The position numbers and the translations under genes are program-made. Source: Pyrenochaeta sp. MPI-SDFR-AT-0127 (taxonomy: Eukaryota; Ascomycota; Dothideomycetes; Pleosporales; Cucurbitariaceae). Taken from it: a stretch of DNA of 64,000 nucleotides. The stretch's first letter is position 1; each line of letters opens with the position of its first letter. Below the pieces are notes generated by a model. That model had not been told where the DNA came from. It searched no databases and saw only the letters and a list, made by a program, of their open reading frames with translations. The stretch covers positions 62,001-126,000 of the forward strand of contig JAGTJM010000072.1 in assembly GCA_020747015.1 (NCBI GenBank), read 5' to 3'. Of this stretch, positions 46,896 through 59,900 are shown in pieces.

Positions 46896-47442
46896 TCTGA
46901 TAGAACTTTTGCAAAGTAGATTTCTCCACGCGGGTGGGGTTGAATGATGGAGGTGGTAGGTGGCGGTTTTATGTTATGAATGGGCATATCTGAGAAGGTG
47001 CGTGCGTAAGACAGTGTTTTAGCAAACTCGCAGTGAAAGTCGATATTAGTGGTATCACAGCTGTGAAAGTTCCCAAAGGGCGAATGGGCCTTAAATGTTG
47101 CTAGCGGGAGCCTACGCATTTAACTACAGGGACTACTTATGTGTATTGAGGAGTGCAAAGAGCGACTACAATTGAGTTATACCGGAAACGGTGCGGTTGA
47201 AAATGAAAAATCGAACTAGCTGCAAGGAGAGTCCAATCTGAGTAGTCTGAAATATACATCAATTTCGAGTTGACTATCATAGGGTGATCTAGCTGAGCGG
47301 TGAATACGGTGGGTCGCCCTGCAGAAGGCCGTTCACAACATGTAGTATGCACGCAGGTTTCCGCGAAATATCGCGATGCCACGTCATCGATTGACGAAAA
47401 AAGCGTACGAACTGATCCGGCGACGAAAATTGAATTGAAATA
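46896..47442. other. Intergenic region between PHD gene start and egt1 3' end
   Basis: 547 bases with no gene that I can support; it should hold the PHD-protein promoter. Confidence 0.4.
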
Positions 47443-50400
47443 TCAGATGTCGGTGACAATACGGGCCCCAGCCCAGACATAAGGGTAGTTGCGCTGATAC
47501 CAATTGACACTGGTGGTAGATCAGCACGAGCAGTTTCAACTGAAGCCACTGAGCTTTCCTTACAAAGTCTTGCGCCCTGCAAGGCGTGGATGTGTGGCCC
47601 ATGAGCCACCAAGCGTGATGTTATGTTTTCCATCAAAAAAGTCCGCTATCTGGCATTAGTCGCGTCATCTTCATGAAGATTATCGAAAGGCGCTGGGTCT
47701 TAGGAACAGGCTTTCACCAGCAAATAATGAACCGTTGCAGTACTTGGCATGTTTGTACTTACCAGTGTAACCTGGGTAGAGTTCCATCGGCTCAAACCCG
47801 TCATGCTTCTCCAACACAGTACTAGTCCACTCCCAAACACCGCCCAGGTCAGATTGGCCACAGAGCTTTGCTCCCTTTTCCATGACGGAGACTGGGTGCC
47901 AGTGCTTGAAACCCACGTTTGTCCCTTCAAGATCGATGAAGAGGTCGCGTGGATTGAGGCTAGAATTTGTGCTGGAGTTGCCATTTAAGGAAGAGTCTGA
48001 TGGCGGTGATTCGTCAACACCATTGTTGCACAGATGGCTATGAAGGTTAGCAAGGTGCGCTTTCTTTTGTGGCCGTTCTTACCCGTTCACGGCTGGGATC
48101 GTGTTTCCGAGCGACTCGAACTCTGGCATCTTCATGCTGTCAACATAGTTATAGATACTGCGTACTTCTTCCGCCGTGGGAATACGTCCACCCATCCATA
48201 GAGCACAACCAGATAATTCATCGAACGAGGCAACGACAGGCCAACCCATGGCAAGCTTGAGAGGTATGGTCCCATACACCGTCCGCACGTACTTTCCGTC
48301 AGTAATGTTATCGACTAAGCCATCGCTACCGTTATTAAGACCGTTGATCACACTGTCTCTTTTTCCAACACTCGCATATTGAGTACCATTGTGTAAACGC
48401 TCGCACCATGAGGCTGGAATAGCTGTTGTACCTGTCTTTTCCAGATAGGTTGCGTATTCGCCGTTTGTGATTGGGCGTGCCTTTGCGCGGAACGATTTCA
48501 CCTGCTTGGTGCGATGAGGCCTCTCGTTGTCCCAGCCAAAGTAACGTTTGGTACTGTGGTCCTTGTCTGGGTCATCTAGACCAATATGAATGTGAGATTC
48601 AGGAATGGTGAACCACTCGTTCTCGCTTGCGACAGTCTCAGCCTGCTTTGCCAGCGCTGCAAAGTCAGGTGTGACAGTACCAGGGGGCGGGAGTACACTC
48701 TCGCTTTGGACCAGCATGTAAAGTAAAGTTTCGAGATGCATGGCCTCATGCTCGAATCCGAGCCACATAGCACGAGCAACGCGTCCGTTGATCTCGGTTT
48801 CTCCTGATGAATACAACGCCTCTGCTCTTGCCCGAACTGTCTGTTGATGTTTAAGAATGTCTTCCAGTGGTGGCCACTCGTCTGGAATGTCTGAATGGGA
48901 ATGGCACTTGGTGGGATCTTCAACGTCCGGATCAATGCCGCGTTCGAAGATATCCCAGAAAAAAGCTGGATCCGAAGGCTTGCCATTAGTACCACGCGCA
49001 AGGTGAATGTCGAGGAATGTAGGGATATGGCCTAGATAGAAGATGCATGCGTGGCGCAAATTGATGGGCTTCGACAGCAGTTCCTCTTCAGGAATCATGG
49101 ATCTGGTTACGGCATCCCACGCCGCCCAAAGCTCTCGCCACTCAGACAGAGAGGGAACAGGTGTCGACGCATATTCCTCAGGCTTCGTAGGAAAGAAAAC
49201 AGCGGGTTTGGAGACTAGATGAAGACCTATAGATGACAGTAAGCTTAATGTGGGGGCCGCAAAACCCCGAAACCAGCTTACCATAGTCACCCTTTGAGTT
49301 GCTCCAAACAGTATTTGCCGCTAGTTTGGACCCTTCCCATAATGTCATGATTTCTCCCTGGGAGAATTTGTAGCTCTCTTCGATACGCACTCTTTCTCCC
49401 TTTGCGATGGGCACTCCATCGATCACAACATCCTTTTGTGGGGAGACAAAAGCATGATGTCGTCCAGCGTCCTGGTCATATTCTCCGATGACCTCCCAGT
49501 CTTGGAGGTTGAAAACAGTCTCACCCATGAGTCCGTTAGCGTGATTAAGTCCGTTGAGGATAAATTCGTGAGTCACGTTCTCGCGATCGTTGTATGCGTG
49601 GAAGACGCGGTCAGGGTCTTTACAAGAATCGATGCCGATAAGCATCATGTCACCAGACTGCAATACATCTCCAAAACCGGCAAGAAACAGTGGTACCTCG
49701 TGACGCTTGAAGTTGCCCAGACTGGATCCTAGCCAAAGAATTGTCTTCGGCTTCGCTTCGATTTCTGGTGATTTCAGCCACTCAAGGGCATTATCGTACG
49801 TGCCGTATAGACCGAAGCATTTGACATGCTTGTAGCCTTCTATCGCACCTATTAGTAAGATTCTGAGGAAAGTGGGGGAAGCTCCGCGTTGCTCCGCGGT
49901 GCAGACCTTGCACACAGGAAAAGGAAGCACAGCTGCAAGGCTGGTTTGACTAACTGCTCCTGGAATAGCAGGCGCCTGCATAATGTCCAACGTTGAATTA
50001 CGGTACCCGACAAGCCGGAAGCATGTGCTACCTTAAAATTGACAATTTATGCTAGCGACTTCCTCCGTATCTTGTGTCGCAACAGAACGAGCCTGCACTT
50101 ACCAGTAGGGATTTCAGCGAACGTACGCTTGAGCTCTGGCAAAGATAGGTCGACAGCATAGTACTCAACAACCTTGCCAAGACGATCAATGGCCTGCAAA
50201 AGTATGTTGACTTTGCGAAGATTGCTATACAAATATTAGTGTCTACGAAGCACACGGCTCGTTCCAGTCTCTTCAGGCGTGCGGACAGAGTCCTACCCGC
50301 TCCCAAGTTCAACAAGAATCGAATCCGATGGAATGCGTTGCGCAATTTGATCTGCGTAGGTCTCCAATACTTCGATTTCAGCATTCGTCAAGTAATCTAC

Positions 50401-50629
50401 AGGTGAGGCCCAGAAGTTAGCTTGTTTGTCCGAGAGATGGAACGTGTCTCTTACATTGATCAAGATATGTGATCTTTTCAAACAAGCGAAGGCCAAACTC
50501 ATCATATAAAAGCAAGGTAGGGAGATTCTTCTCGCCGCCATCGTCAGGCCTGAGACCTTTTCTGATATCAGCCAGGATATCAGACCCGGCAGTGTCGCTA
50601 CGGATGTCGATGATCTTAGTTCCGGGCAT
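47443..50629 (-). CDS. egt1: Ergothioneine biosynthesis protein Egt1 (methyltransferase-sulfoxide synthase fusion)
   Basis: Eight exons, 50629-50455, 50396-50297, 50224-50103, 49848-49282, 49226-48083, 48037-47763, 47645-47564 and 47509-47443, total 2532 bases and 843 residues; all phases agree. The N-terminal half is an EgtD-like SAM-dependent histidine trimethylase (VELGSGN, LWLGSSLGNF, MLIGIDSCKDP). The middle is a DinB-like iron-binding domain with HEAMHLE (His481, His485, Glu487). The C-terminal part is the formylglycine-generating-enzyme-like domain (SDLGGVWEWTST, GGSWATHPR, VWAGARIV). Egt1 makes hercynine from histidine and then hercynylcysteine sulfoxide, the fungal route to the antioxidant ergothioneine. 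The third intron is 254 bases, much longer than the others. Confidence 0.95.
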
Positions 50630-53600
50630 GGTTGTGTAAGGCGCCGGACCGGGTACAATTGTCCAGTCGGTTGCTTCTGGAAAAGCCGTTTGACCAAGCG
50701 TTTCGGCATCCCGAGCATTGTGTGATACTTATACTCTGTGAGGCGATACGTAATTACGGTACCTCGACGCTTACGTGGCGCAGTAGCTGATTGTGCTAAG
50801 ATCCGGTAGACTCTTAGACAGACAAAAGGAGAACATTGCCGTCAGTGACCGGGCATGGATGTGCTAGCGGCATCGGTAAATGTACGATAGTACTAGAGCA
50901 GAGCAAATCAGATGATGGAGGCGTCTCACGGTTTGCGATGAGCCGATAAAGCTGCTCGTTTTGCTGCAGCAACCCCATGCAGAGTTTCTCATCAAACCCA
51001 CCAACCCCGTGAGACGGACTGCGCCAGCTCCAGAATTCTGGGCGTAGTATTGGCAGGAACCAATGTGTAATGCCTTGATGGTGACGTAGATATCATCTAA
51101 TGAGGGGCAACCTCGGGAAGACAATAAGCCAACCCCACAGAAAGCCACATCTTGGTCTTGAGATTGGAGCAGAGGCGCTAGGTCAGTCGATCAGGAACAT
51201 TCTGCAAAGCCCGCTCAGCTGTGGCTACGCGCAGCCGCTACAAGCCGCGAACACTCGTCCGAAGCTCAGCTCGCGCGCTCCACCGTACCTGGAAGCAAAC
51301 GAGACCAGGGCTGCTGACACGCAGGCTTGTTGGCATGTCATTACTATCCGGTTCGGGCCAACTTGTCGACACATGTCATGGAGTAATCGTGCAATTAGTA
51401 AACACTGCGACCAGTATGCGGAAGATTGTGGGGTGGCAAGCGTCAAACTGCGTCAATGCAGGGAGGCTTGGCCATGGCTCGGACTGGTGTCGTGACCAAG
51501 CAGAAATTCCAATGAGGAGAACAAAACTGGGAGGATGGAGAGGATCCGATGAATCGCTACGACATGCTTAAGATGCTGATTCCTAAAGCCTGCGACAGTC
51601 GAGATCGAGAGTCGCCTCTGGGGTGCGCCACCAAGGAAAGAACGACAGCACGGAGATCTCCGCAGTGGAAGGTACGACCAGCTCGTCCTTGTAAATCCAT
51701 TCCGCAACTGCGCACCTGCTGTCATCTCGCTTAGTGGTATGCCTGGTGGTCTATCGGTTGCAGTGTAGAGCCATGTGGTCGTGGACCTTACTGGTATCCA
51801 ACTGCCTGTGGGCATGCCCAAGTCCTGACAAGTGCACTTGTCCAAGTCTCCAAGATCCAGCTACACCCGCCCGGAATCAATCAGCACTGAAATGGCCGAA
51901 TGCACTTCCAACGTGGCTCTTCGGAATGGTTCCGCACTCTTATTGTGCGAATAGCCTTGTCTTCAACCTTCCCGCTTTACCATGGGGACGCCCTTGCAGA
52001 CGTTCCTGTCCACAAATCCATCGTCATCATCAGCCTGCTCCACCGTTACACCTGTTTGCATATCCGAGATGTGGATCCTTTATATACAGGCTCGCTTTCA
52101 GCCGTGATAGCTTTGGGGCTTTGTTGTAACCTTTCCTTTCTGCGCACAATATGACGCTTTCATTATATAGCGGTCCCTGTCTCGCTTAGTGGACTACCTT
52201 CCCTCTTATCGTTAGCTTGATATAACAGCCATTACGGTTTTCCATGATAGGAGGCAAAGAGCAAAAATGTTCTGAACAGATGCACATGACCAGACGTGAA
52301 GAAATTCACCGCTTCTGGGCATTAGCATCATGCCTGCCTTGAGGACTGCTGACTTCTACAGTGGCGATTCGGTACGCAAGAGAAGCGCAGCAGATACCAT
52401 GACAGCAGACCTTGCTATATCAGCCATCATCATTCTCTTAACTAAGGGAATCCGCTCTCTTCTTATTAACATTAGCGATATGGCGCTGGCAAGTATGGTG
52501 TATGAGGGGAAAGTCTATTTGAGATGCAACGCAAGATAGACCACAGGGCTGGCTGCCTGGACTATTGGTGGTAGCCATGCTAGGAAGGTATAACAAGTTG
52601 GAGTAAGCAGGAGATCAAAGCATGCTCAATCAATTCCTAGCATCGAGCAGCAAATGGCGACGAACGTGAGAGTGAGATGGTGGTGAAAAGGAGGGACGCG
52701 AGGAGGACTGCACGTTTGCTGGAGACGGCAGGACGCACCCAGAAATTGCAATGAAACCTCCAAAGCACAACGCTGCCACGTATCATCCAAGAATAAGATG
52801 TGGTTATAGAAGGGTGAGTAACACTAGCCAGATTTGTAGCAGTTTGCGAGGCCACAAAGCAAGAGCACGTGATGGAAGAAGGCGCCTACTTAGATTCCGA
52901 GCAAGGGCATTGTAGCGCTATTTCCTTGCACAGGAACCGTAGTAGCGCTCAACAAAAGCATCTGATAATCGTTACCTGGCAATACTATATTACTAAAACT
53001 GGTCAAAGCCCCATGATATGAGTGAGCCCAACCAAGTTCTCATGCAACATGGCCGGATGCAAGATTGCTAAAGCACACCTTCCCAAGCTTACTACAACGC
53101 TCTAAGGACAAGAAAATAACTAAAATTCGCGAATGCCTAACTATTTCTCATAAATACGAAAGAAGGCCATGCCCTAAACGGGAAATTCATCGTCTAACCC
53201 TGCGGGATGTAAATGAAAAGCCTTGCTTTCCAAGAATTATCGCGCCACCTAGACGTCTTGGAATAGCTCGGTAAAGCACGTTCAGCTTGCCGAGAGCTTC
53301 ATGGCTGAACATTCCCTCTACCCTATGGTTCGAGTTCTGGGATACGAAGGCGATGGGACTAGAACAAGCAGTAGCGAGTGTCCTCACTACTAGTGTACGG
53401 GGAATGCGGTAGCCGATCTTTCACAACTTGCAAACACGAGTTGCGGCGCCTCTTGGTCCCAAGGGCAAGGCTGGAAATAGGGTGGGGATTTCCATTTGCA
53501 GATATGTCCGATTCGAGAAGCGGGAATCTTAGATTAATACGAGCGGCTGGGCCCTGCGCAGCCGCCCGGCCAATCGCCCGCAGGTCTCGTTTATGCGTTC

Positions 53601-53938
53601 CTGAGAACCCGTTTACGCTAGTATCCCAGTCTACAGTACACTGGATAGTTACTTGTAGCCTCGCGACTTCGTATTTCGTTTTTCACTGTCTGGCATTTGT
53701 CGACCGAAGCTCAAACAGCTCAGAGAACGGAGATTGCTTGCCTAGTTTGACAATATCATGGCAAACATGAATTGATAAATTTGGAGGACTGCAAATGTAT
53801 AAATGAGAGGCTGTTCGCTCATGGCTGATAGATTCTACACAGTATCTCCTGCTGCATTCTCTCGAGACCTTCATCTTCAATTGCCTCCTCTTCACACAAG
53901 CTCATATCCAGTTCCTACCGGGTTCTCCTACAAGCACC
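50630..53938. other. Gene-poor region between egt1 and the secreted-protein gene
   Basis: 3.3 kb. The egt1 promoter must lie at its left end. Several 60-130 codon ORFs exist on both strands (for example 51100-51571 and 51734-52154), but none has a domain, signal peptide or coherent splice partners. I regard all as chance. Confidence 0.4.
53798..53804 (+). promoter_or_regulatory. TATA-like element of the small secreted protein gene
   Basis: TATAAAT lies 135-141 bases upstream of the ATG at 53939, with a CT-rich stretch between them. Confidence 0.45.
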
Positions 53939-54340
53939 ATGAAGACTGCCACCCTCCTCCTCGCTGTTGTCCCCGCTCTTGTTTCAGGATGGTGAGTTAC
54001 TTCAGGGCCCTGGATTTGTACCTTCGCCGAAATAACGACGATCTCTAGGCGTCTCCAGCTCTACGACAAGGAGCTCTACGTCGATGTTCTCGAAGACCGC
54101 AGCGGTACCCTCGGCCAGCCATGCAAGACTCTCGCCGAAACCAAGACCAACAAGGTGCAATCCATGCACTGGAATAACGACGGCTTGGGCCTCATTGTCT
54201 GCAATGTTCGGCTGTACGATGGCAACCAATGCACTGGGGCCAAGGTTGGAGATGCCCTGTATGACAATTGGAATGTGCCTGCTTTCTCGTCAGTCAACAG
54301 GAATAGGGTCAACTCGTACAAGATTGACTGCGACGAATAA
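53939..54340 (+). CDS. Small secreted protein with four cysteines
   Basis: Two exons, 53939-53991 and 54049-54340, give 114 residues. Residues 1-17 (MKTATLLLAVVPALVSG) form a clear signal peptide ending just before the intron. The mature chain of about 97 residues starts WRLQLYDKELYVDV and has four cysteines (GQPCKT, IVCNVR, NQCTGA, KIDCDE), enough for two disulfides, and no membrane segment or known domain. The sequence around GTLGQPCKTL and LYDGNQCTGAKVG suggests a beta-rich fold. Small secreted cysteine proteins in gene-poor surroundings are typical effector candidates in plant-associated fungi; that role is inference only. Confidence 0.85.
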
Positions 54341-55245
54341 GTTGGGGAAGGATATGGAGGAGGCCTGGCGATACTGATGGCTTCTGTCTCTGAATGACCT
54401 GTCAGTTCGTGGAGTATGTTACCTTGGTACTGCGGACTTTGTTATGTCAAACTGCTAGTACCACAATTCAAATACTACGTAGTATCAAAGAAATATATGC
54501 TTCAAATTCAAACGTAGTACGAGTAACGAAGATTTTCGTGGGAATTTTGTTCAAGAAAGAGAAACCAAATCATTCAGTATTGTACTGCTTGGGCAGGTAT
54601 TTCTTTGACGATATCATGAAAATGCTAGCCCTTCTGTGCAGATAAGGTAAAGTAGCTTGAGAGCAGTTGTAGTTGGCGGACATTGACGATATTTTCTGAG
54701 CAAGGCGGATCTTTTCTCTTCAGCAATTGGAATTTTTTGATCAAATATCAGAGAACTGAGCAGATCATTGAAAGAATGCAAAGGGAAGCACCACATTACT
54801 GCACCTACTAGTCAGATGTGAAGACAAAGGAAGACAATGAGTTGATTTTCCTTGACTTGGCAATTATTCAAGAGAAAGGCCCAATAGTGCTACTACTGAT
54901 GGGTATGAGCAGAACTAGTAAGGGAAGGGAGAAGGACTAAGCTTAGGGCAGATGAAAAAGAAATATGGCTGTGTGCAGCTACCAATGGAGCCAAAACAAG
55001 GATCTTTTAAGTTATACCTTGGTGCTTCGCCAAACTAGAAGCTAATTGTACAAGCGTGTATATGCCTTTGAAAGCCCCTGTTTGATTTGGAAACAGTGAA
55101 AGATATTGGAGCCCGACCCTTGCCCTGACTTGGATGCTGTAATATTCTTGTGCCCTCCCCAGATCCTAGACATTTCCTTGTCACCTTGCGTGTACGTTCT
55201 GAACAGATAACCCAGGTGCTCGTTTCGTGACTGGCGACAGGCGAC
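54341..55245. other. Intergenic region after the secreted-protein gene
   Basis: 905 AT-rich bases with no gene that I can support. Confidence 0.4.
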
Positions 55246-56178
55246 ATGGAACCCAAATTCGGCCTAGTTTATCAGTGGGGACAGGGTAGCCCTTTCAGTC
55301 GCGGTTTGCACCCTTCCAAAAATCTTCATTCCTGGCCTTTTGAGGTTGCGAGACTCTTGTCTGAGAAAGAGGTGTTGGATATTGGGCTTGCCAATTGCGT
55401 TACATACCTACATGCACTGCGCAAGAAGCAAGCTCGGAATGAGCGACGTCTGAGTACGAACCCAACCCTGCCTCGAAGGAAGAGGAAGAAGATTCAGCAG
55501 AGCAAACGGGAGCTTGAGCGAGAGATTAAGAATCGGGAGCAAGATGAGCAAGCGTTTTTGAACAATCTCCAAGCCTGCCAGGCCAACATCTATATTGCTC
55601 AAACAATGTCGCAGCCACCAACACAAGTATTGCCAAGCGTAGTCGACTACCACTCGAACTCGATCGCTGAAGCTTCAGAGCAGACAGAGATTAGCTGGAA
55701 TGGCTGGACCGACGACGCTGTTGTATCTCCATTCCATAAGCCACGCAATAGCCCATTCTTCTCCAACGAGATCGCTCCAGATGAGGGTTTTGACGGCATG
55801 GCTGGAAGAGGAGGTCCTCTTGCACCGATTCGATGTTTTGAAGAGAATAGCACCTCACTAGCTGCTCCTCCAAACGCGGCAAGGTCGCAGTTTCTATACT
55901 CAATGTTGAGCCCAGAGGCTGCTGTGTTCGATCCTCATGTGACATATACTAGTCGCAATGACGCACTTATTGGACACGGTTTAGGGGGACATGGTTCACC
56001 GGCACCCAGAGGTATCGAGTCTCCACAACACCGGCGGGTTACCTACGCAGCAGCCAGCCATGGTTTGACGCAACTCTCCCAGCCCGACCCTGGAGTGCGT
56101 GGTCATACATGGAGTAATGCCAATTTGCAAGCTTCAGCAACCGGAGAAACGAGGAACAGCAGGACGAGATCGCTGTAA
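55246..56178 (+). CDS. Hypothetical protein with a basic coiled-coil region
   Basis: A single exon of 310 residues with an ATG start. Residues about 60-110 are strongly basic and helical, containing a likely nuclear signal (PRRKRKK) followed by a Lys/Glu heptad-like stretch (REIKNREQDEQAFLNNLQA). The remaining two thirds is rich in Pro, Ser, Gly and Asn and probably disordered. This layout resembles an orphan nuclear or regulatory protein. I recognise no domain and assign no function. Confidence 0.65.
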   Translation: MEPKFGLVYQWGQGSPFSRGLHPSKNLHSWPFEVARLLSEKEVLDIGLANCVTYLHALRKKQARNERRLSTNPTLPRRKRKKIQQSKRELEREIKNREQDEQAFLNNLQACQANIYIAQTMSQPPTQVLPSVVDYHSNSIAEASEQTEISWNGWTDDAVVSPFHKPRNSPFFSNEIAPDEGFDGMAGRGGPLAPIRCFEENSTSLAAPPNAARSQFLYSMLSPEAAVFDPHVTYTSRNDALIGHGLGGHGSPAPRGIESPQHRRVTYAAASHGLTQLSQPDPGVRGHTWSNANLQASATGETRNSRTRSL

Positions 56179-56947
56179 CCGGCTATAGGCTGGCGCGGCA
56201 TTCCGTCTCATACCTCACCGAACGGCTGGTACGGCAGATGCAAAGCTCGCACGACCCTCACTGTCATTGGTCATGTTAAGGGCATCGTTTCAATTGCGCC
56301 TGGATATCATCGCGTTTGATTGCACCATCAGTGATCCCTGGCGAAGGGTGGGATTGCAGCAGACGTGGGCGGCTGGTGAAAGAAGGCAGTATAGTATGTG
56401 CGAATGGCTCAGGGCACGAAGCAAACCACACTGTAAATAGCGTACTTGGTAGTGCCTCAAAGCGATTGTCCAATGTGATGGGCCCCAACATGTCTTTCAC
56501 AAGAGTTCGGCTCGTCGCACTGCTTGATTAGGCGAAGCCGTCAGAGCCCCACACTTTGCCGTCATCTGCACCTCTACGGGCAGCTTTGGGGGGAAGAAAG
56601 CAAACCATCACAGCTCTCTCCCACCACCACCACCGCGATCCGCGTTCAACATTGATACACTTGCTAGAGTTCAACACTCTACGCGCCTCTCGTTGGTCCA
56701 CGTTGGCTATTTTGATTAATCGCCCTGGAGCCTGGAGGAACCGGCAGCGCGAGAAAAAAAACGTGACGGGCTCACAACCCACGGCCTCCCGCACTATCCT
56801 GGCATAGCATACCGCGCACCACTGCACAGTTCTTGCATAGCGTCCCGGCACGCACGCGCCGCAGCCGTCGTTAAATATTTGCTGGCGGACCCCTCCATCG
56901 TTTTGCGCAACCACAATTGCTCCTCGACTGCTGTCATCTCACCTACG
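56179..56947. other. Intergenic region before CHO2
   Basis: 769 bases containing the CHO2 promoter. A 128-codon ORF on the minus strand (56528-56914) lacks features and I do not accept it. Confidence 0.4.
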
Positions 56948-59900
56948 ATGACCGACCTGGGTGAAGGCTCGAGAGCCGACGGTAGCCAGCTGCGAGAGCG
57001 ACCATCGGCCAGGCCATTGCATCTCCCAAAGTCAGACGATGCTAAACAAAAAGTGCTGGAGCTGAATGAACAAGAAGACAGAAACCACAAGGATGACGAG
57101 AAGAAGCGCACCTATGGCCGTACCCCAGATGGCACAGGTATGTCGACACGACACGACACGTCCACCGCGTCACGGCAGCCTCAAATGCCTGCATACTGAC
57201 CTCGCCGTGCTAGTCTTCATCGTGCCGCACACTCACGACATGGTCTCACAGCTGCTCTCGCCCTCGCAACCAAAGAACCTCTCCGACATGGCAGTCCTCG
57301 TCGTCCTGGGAACCTTGATCTTCACCCTGTACATATTGCCCAAAAGCGCCCGCATACCCATATTCGCTGTCATATTCTTGTTCTGGCGGGCCGCCTACAA
57401 TGCTGGCATTGGGTGGCTCCTCGATGCCCAGTCCAAGCACAATCGTCTCGTCTTGTGGGCCAAGAACTCCCGCATCTTCGAGAAGCCTGAAACTGGCAAG
57501 AATCCACATCCCACAATCTACAAGCTTCTTCAGCGGGAAATGGAGACCAAGATCCCCACGACTACAAGTTTGAAGAAGCGCCCCTCGAGTACAACACATG
57601 GCTCGTCTTCAGGCGTGTCGTAGACCTGATCTTGATGTGTGACTTTGTCTCGTACTGCCTCTTCGCCATCGCTTGCTTCAACCGTCCTCCAGAGAGCTGG
57701 CTCCTATGGGCTCTACGGTGGGCGACCGGTATCACTCTCTTTCTTTTCAACTTGTGGGTCAAACTGGACGCGCATCGAGTAGTCAAAGACTATGCGTGGT
57801 ACTGGGGAGACTTCTTCTACCTCATCGATCAGCGCCTGACCTTTGATGGCGTCTTTGAAATGGCTCCGTAGGTCGTCTAGCGCTGCTTGGTGAGGCATAC
57901 ATACTGACCTGCCTATAGTCATCCCATGTATTCGGTAGGATATGCTGGCTACTATGGCATTGCCCTGATGATGGCGAGCTACAAGGTCTTGTTCATATCT
58001 ATCATCGCTCATGCAGCTCAATTTGCTTTCTTGATCCTCGTGGAGAACCCACACATTTCCAAGACGTATAACCCACCGCCGCCCCGCCGAACGCGCCATA
58101 ATTCCGGGCACCTTTCCCAGGACGACCGCCCCAAGACCAGTCAATCCGAGACCGCTTTTGGCGACGGTCGTTCGGCCTACGAGTCCGTCATCCAGCCTGC
58201 CCCAATGCACCACATTGTAGGACCCCAAAATACCGACTTCCATCGGTCCATCGACGTAACGGTTGTGCTTTTGTCCTTCTACATGTTCTGCTTGGCAACC
58301 TTGACACCCAACACGTGGTCGGTACGCACGCTTCTCTTCATCAATGCTTTCGTGTGGCGGCTCTGGTACGCATTAGGCTTGGGCTACATCCTAGACCGAC
58401 AGTCCAAGAAGAAGAATTGGACTCGTCACTTCATCAAGTATGGAGACACCAAGGAGGAAGCCTGGCGTCAATGGAAGTATTTGTATCACCTGAGTACCAT
58501 CATGTGCCACGCTAGTTTCGCTGCGGCTGCGTGGAAGATGTACACCCTTCCCCCTGACTGGTTCTATGGACTTACTCTGTTAAGGCATGTCCTCGGCGTT
58601 GGAATGATTATCCTTCAACTCTGGATAGCTATGAGCGTCTACGAGTCTCTTGGAGAGTTTGGCTGGTTTTGCGGCGATTTCTTCTTCGATCCTCCCTCGA
58701 GGCATCTCACGTACTCGGGAATTTACCGTTTCTTGAACAATCCAGAGCGAGTTCTCGGCCTCGCTGGTGTCTGGGGCATGGCGCTCATCACTTGGAACGC
58801 GCCCATCTTCTACCTCGCAGCAACAGCGCACATACTCAACTTAGTCTTTCTCCAGTTCGTGGAAGGACCCCATGTGCAGAAGCTATATGGCCAAAACCTT
58901 CGTGAGATGTCTGGTGTGAGTAAGACGCTCCGTCAAGCTCTTCCCAGCCCAGTACGTAATTGGCAGTCTGCAGCCGATGACTATCTCAATTCAACTGTTG
59001 AGTTCATCGAAGAGCTTCTGGACAGCGCCAGACCAAAACTTGCTGCTGGCGTTGATACCTTTGTCAAGGACACGACTGCTCTGTTCAAGTCGTACCCAAC
59101 ACGCATCTCTATCACCCGTCTCCCACAAGATCTTGCCGGGCTAGATCCGAAGCAATACAAGATTGAGATTGAGGGTACTGTGTCTCTACCAACCGTAGAA
59201 TACCAAAAGAACGGAGGTCGCGAGGGTGAGTTGGCAAGAAACCCAGCCGCGCGCACTAGCGAATTTAAGACGCTTGTTCTCGAGTATGGTGCGCCGATCA
59301 AGGTTCGCTGGCAAGCACCTGTCAATCATAGCAAGAAAGACTGGATTGGTTTGTACATGGTTGCTGATAATCAATCTCGAGAGGTCACACGCATCAGCTC
59401 CAATGGACGCTGGGTAGCGACCAACCAGGGTGTCTACGACTCTACTCGGGCTGAGGAAGGTATACTAGTCTCTGACAAACTTGTGCCATCTATGTCTACT
59501 GATAGGGAGGCATCTGAGTGTTATTCTGGCGAGGTCGAGTTCCGCGGAGACAAGCTTTGGTGGACTACGGGCGTCTTCGAATTTAGGTATCACCACGGTG
59601 GTAAACATCATGTCATGGCCCTTTCGCAGGCGTTCGAGATCCGCATCCCAAGGTTTGACGAGGACGATGTGGAGGTAGACACAAACGGCACCATCCATCG
59701 CGCCGTGGAACAAACCCTGCTACCTCTGATTCAGAATTGCTTTGACCGCGATCCAGAGATTGCACCTAGCACACCAGACGAAAGCTTTGGAAGCTTAGTA
59801 GAACGAGACGGCAAGTTTGCTAAGCGAGTAGTATTTGCGGTTCATCAGATGTACGTTGTCTCGTCAGCCTTCGAACTGGGGCACAAAACACTAATGACTG

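Noticed and set aside
51100..52154. Cluster of 60-130 codon ORFs downstream of the egt1 start
   Set aside because: No domains, signal peptides or consistent splice partners; Cys and Trp are scattered as in random translation.
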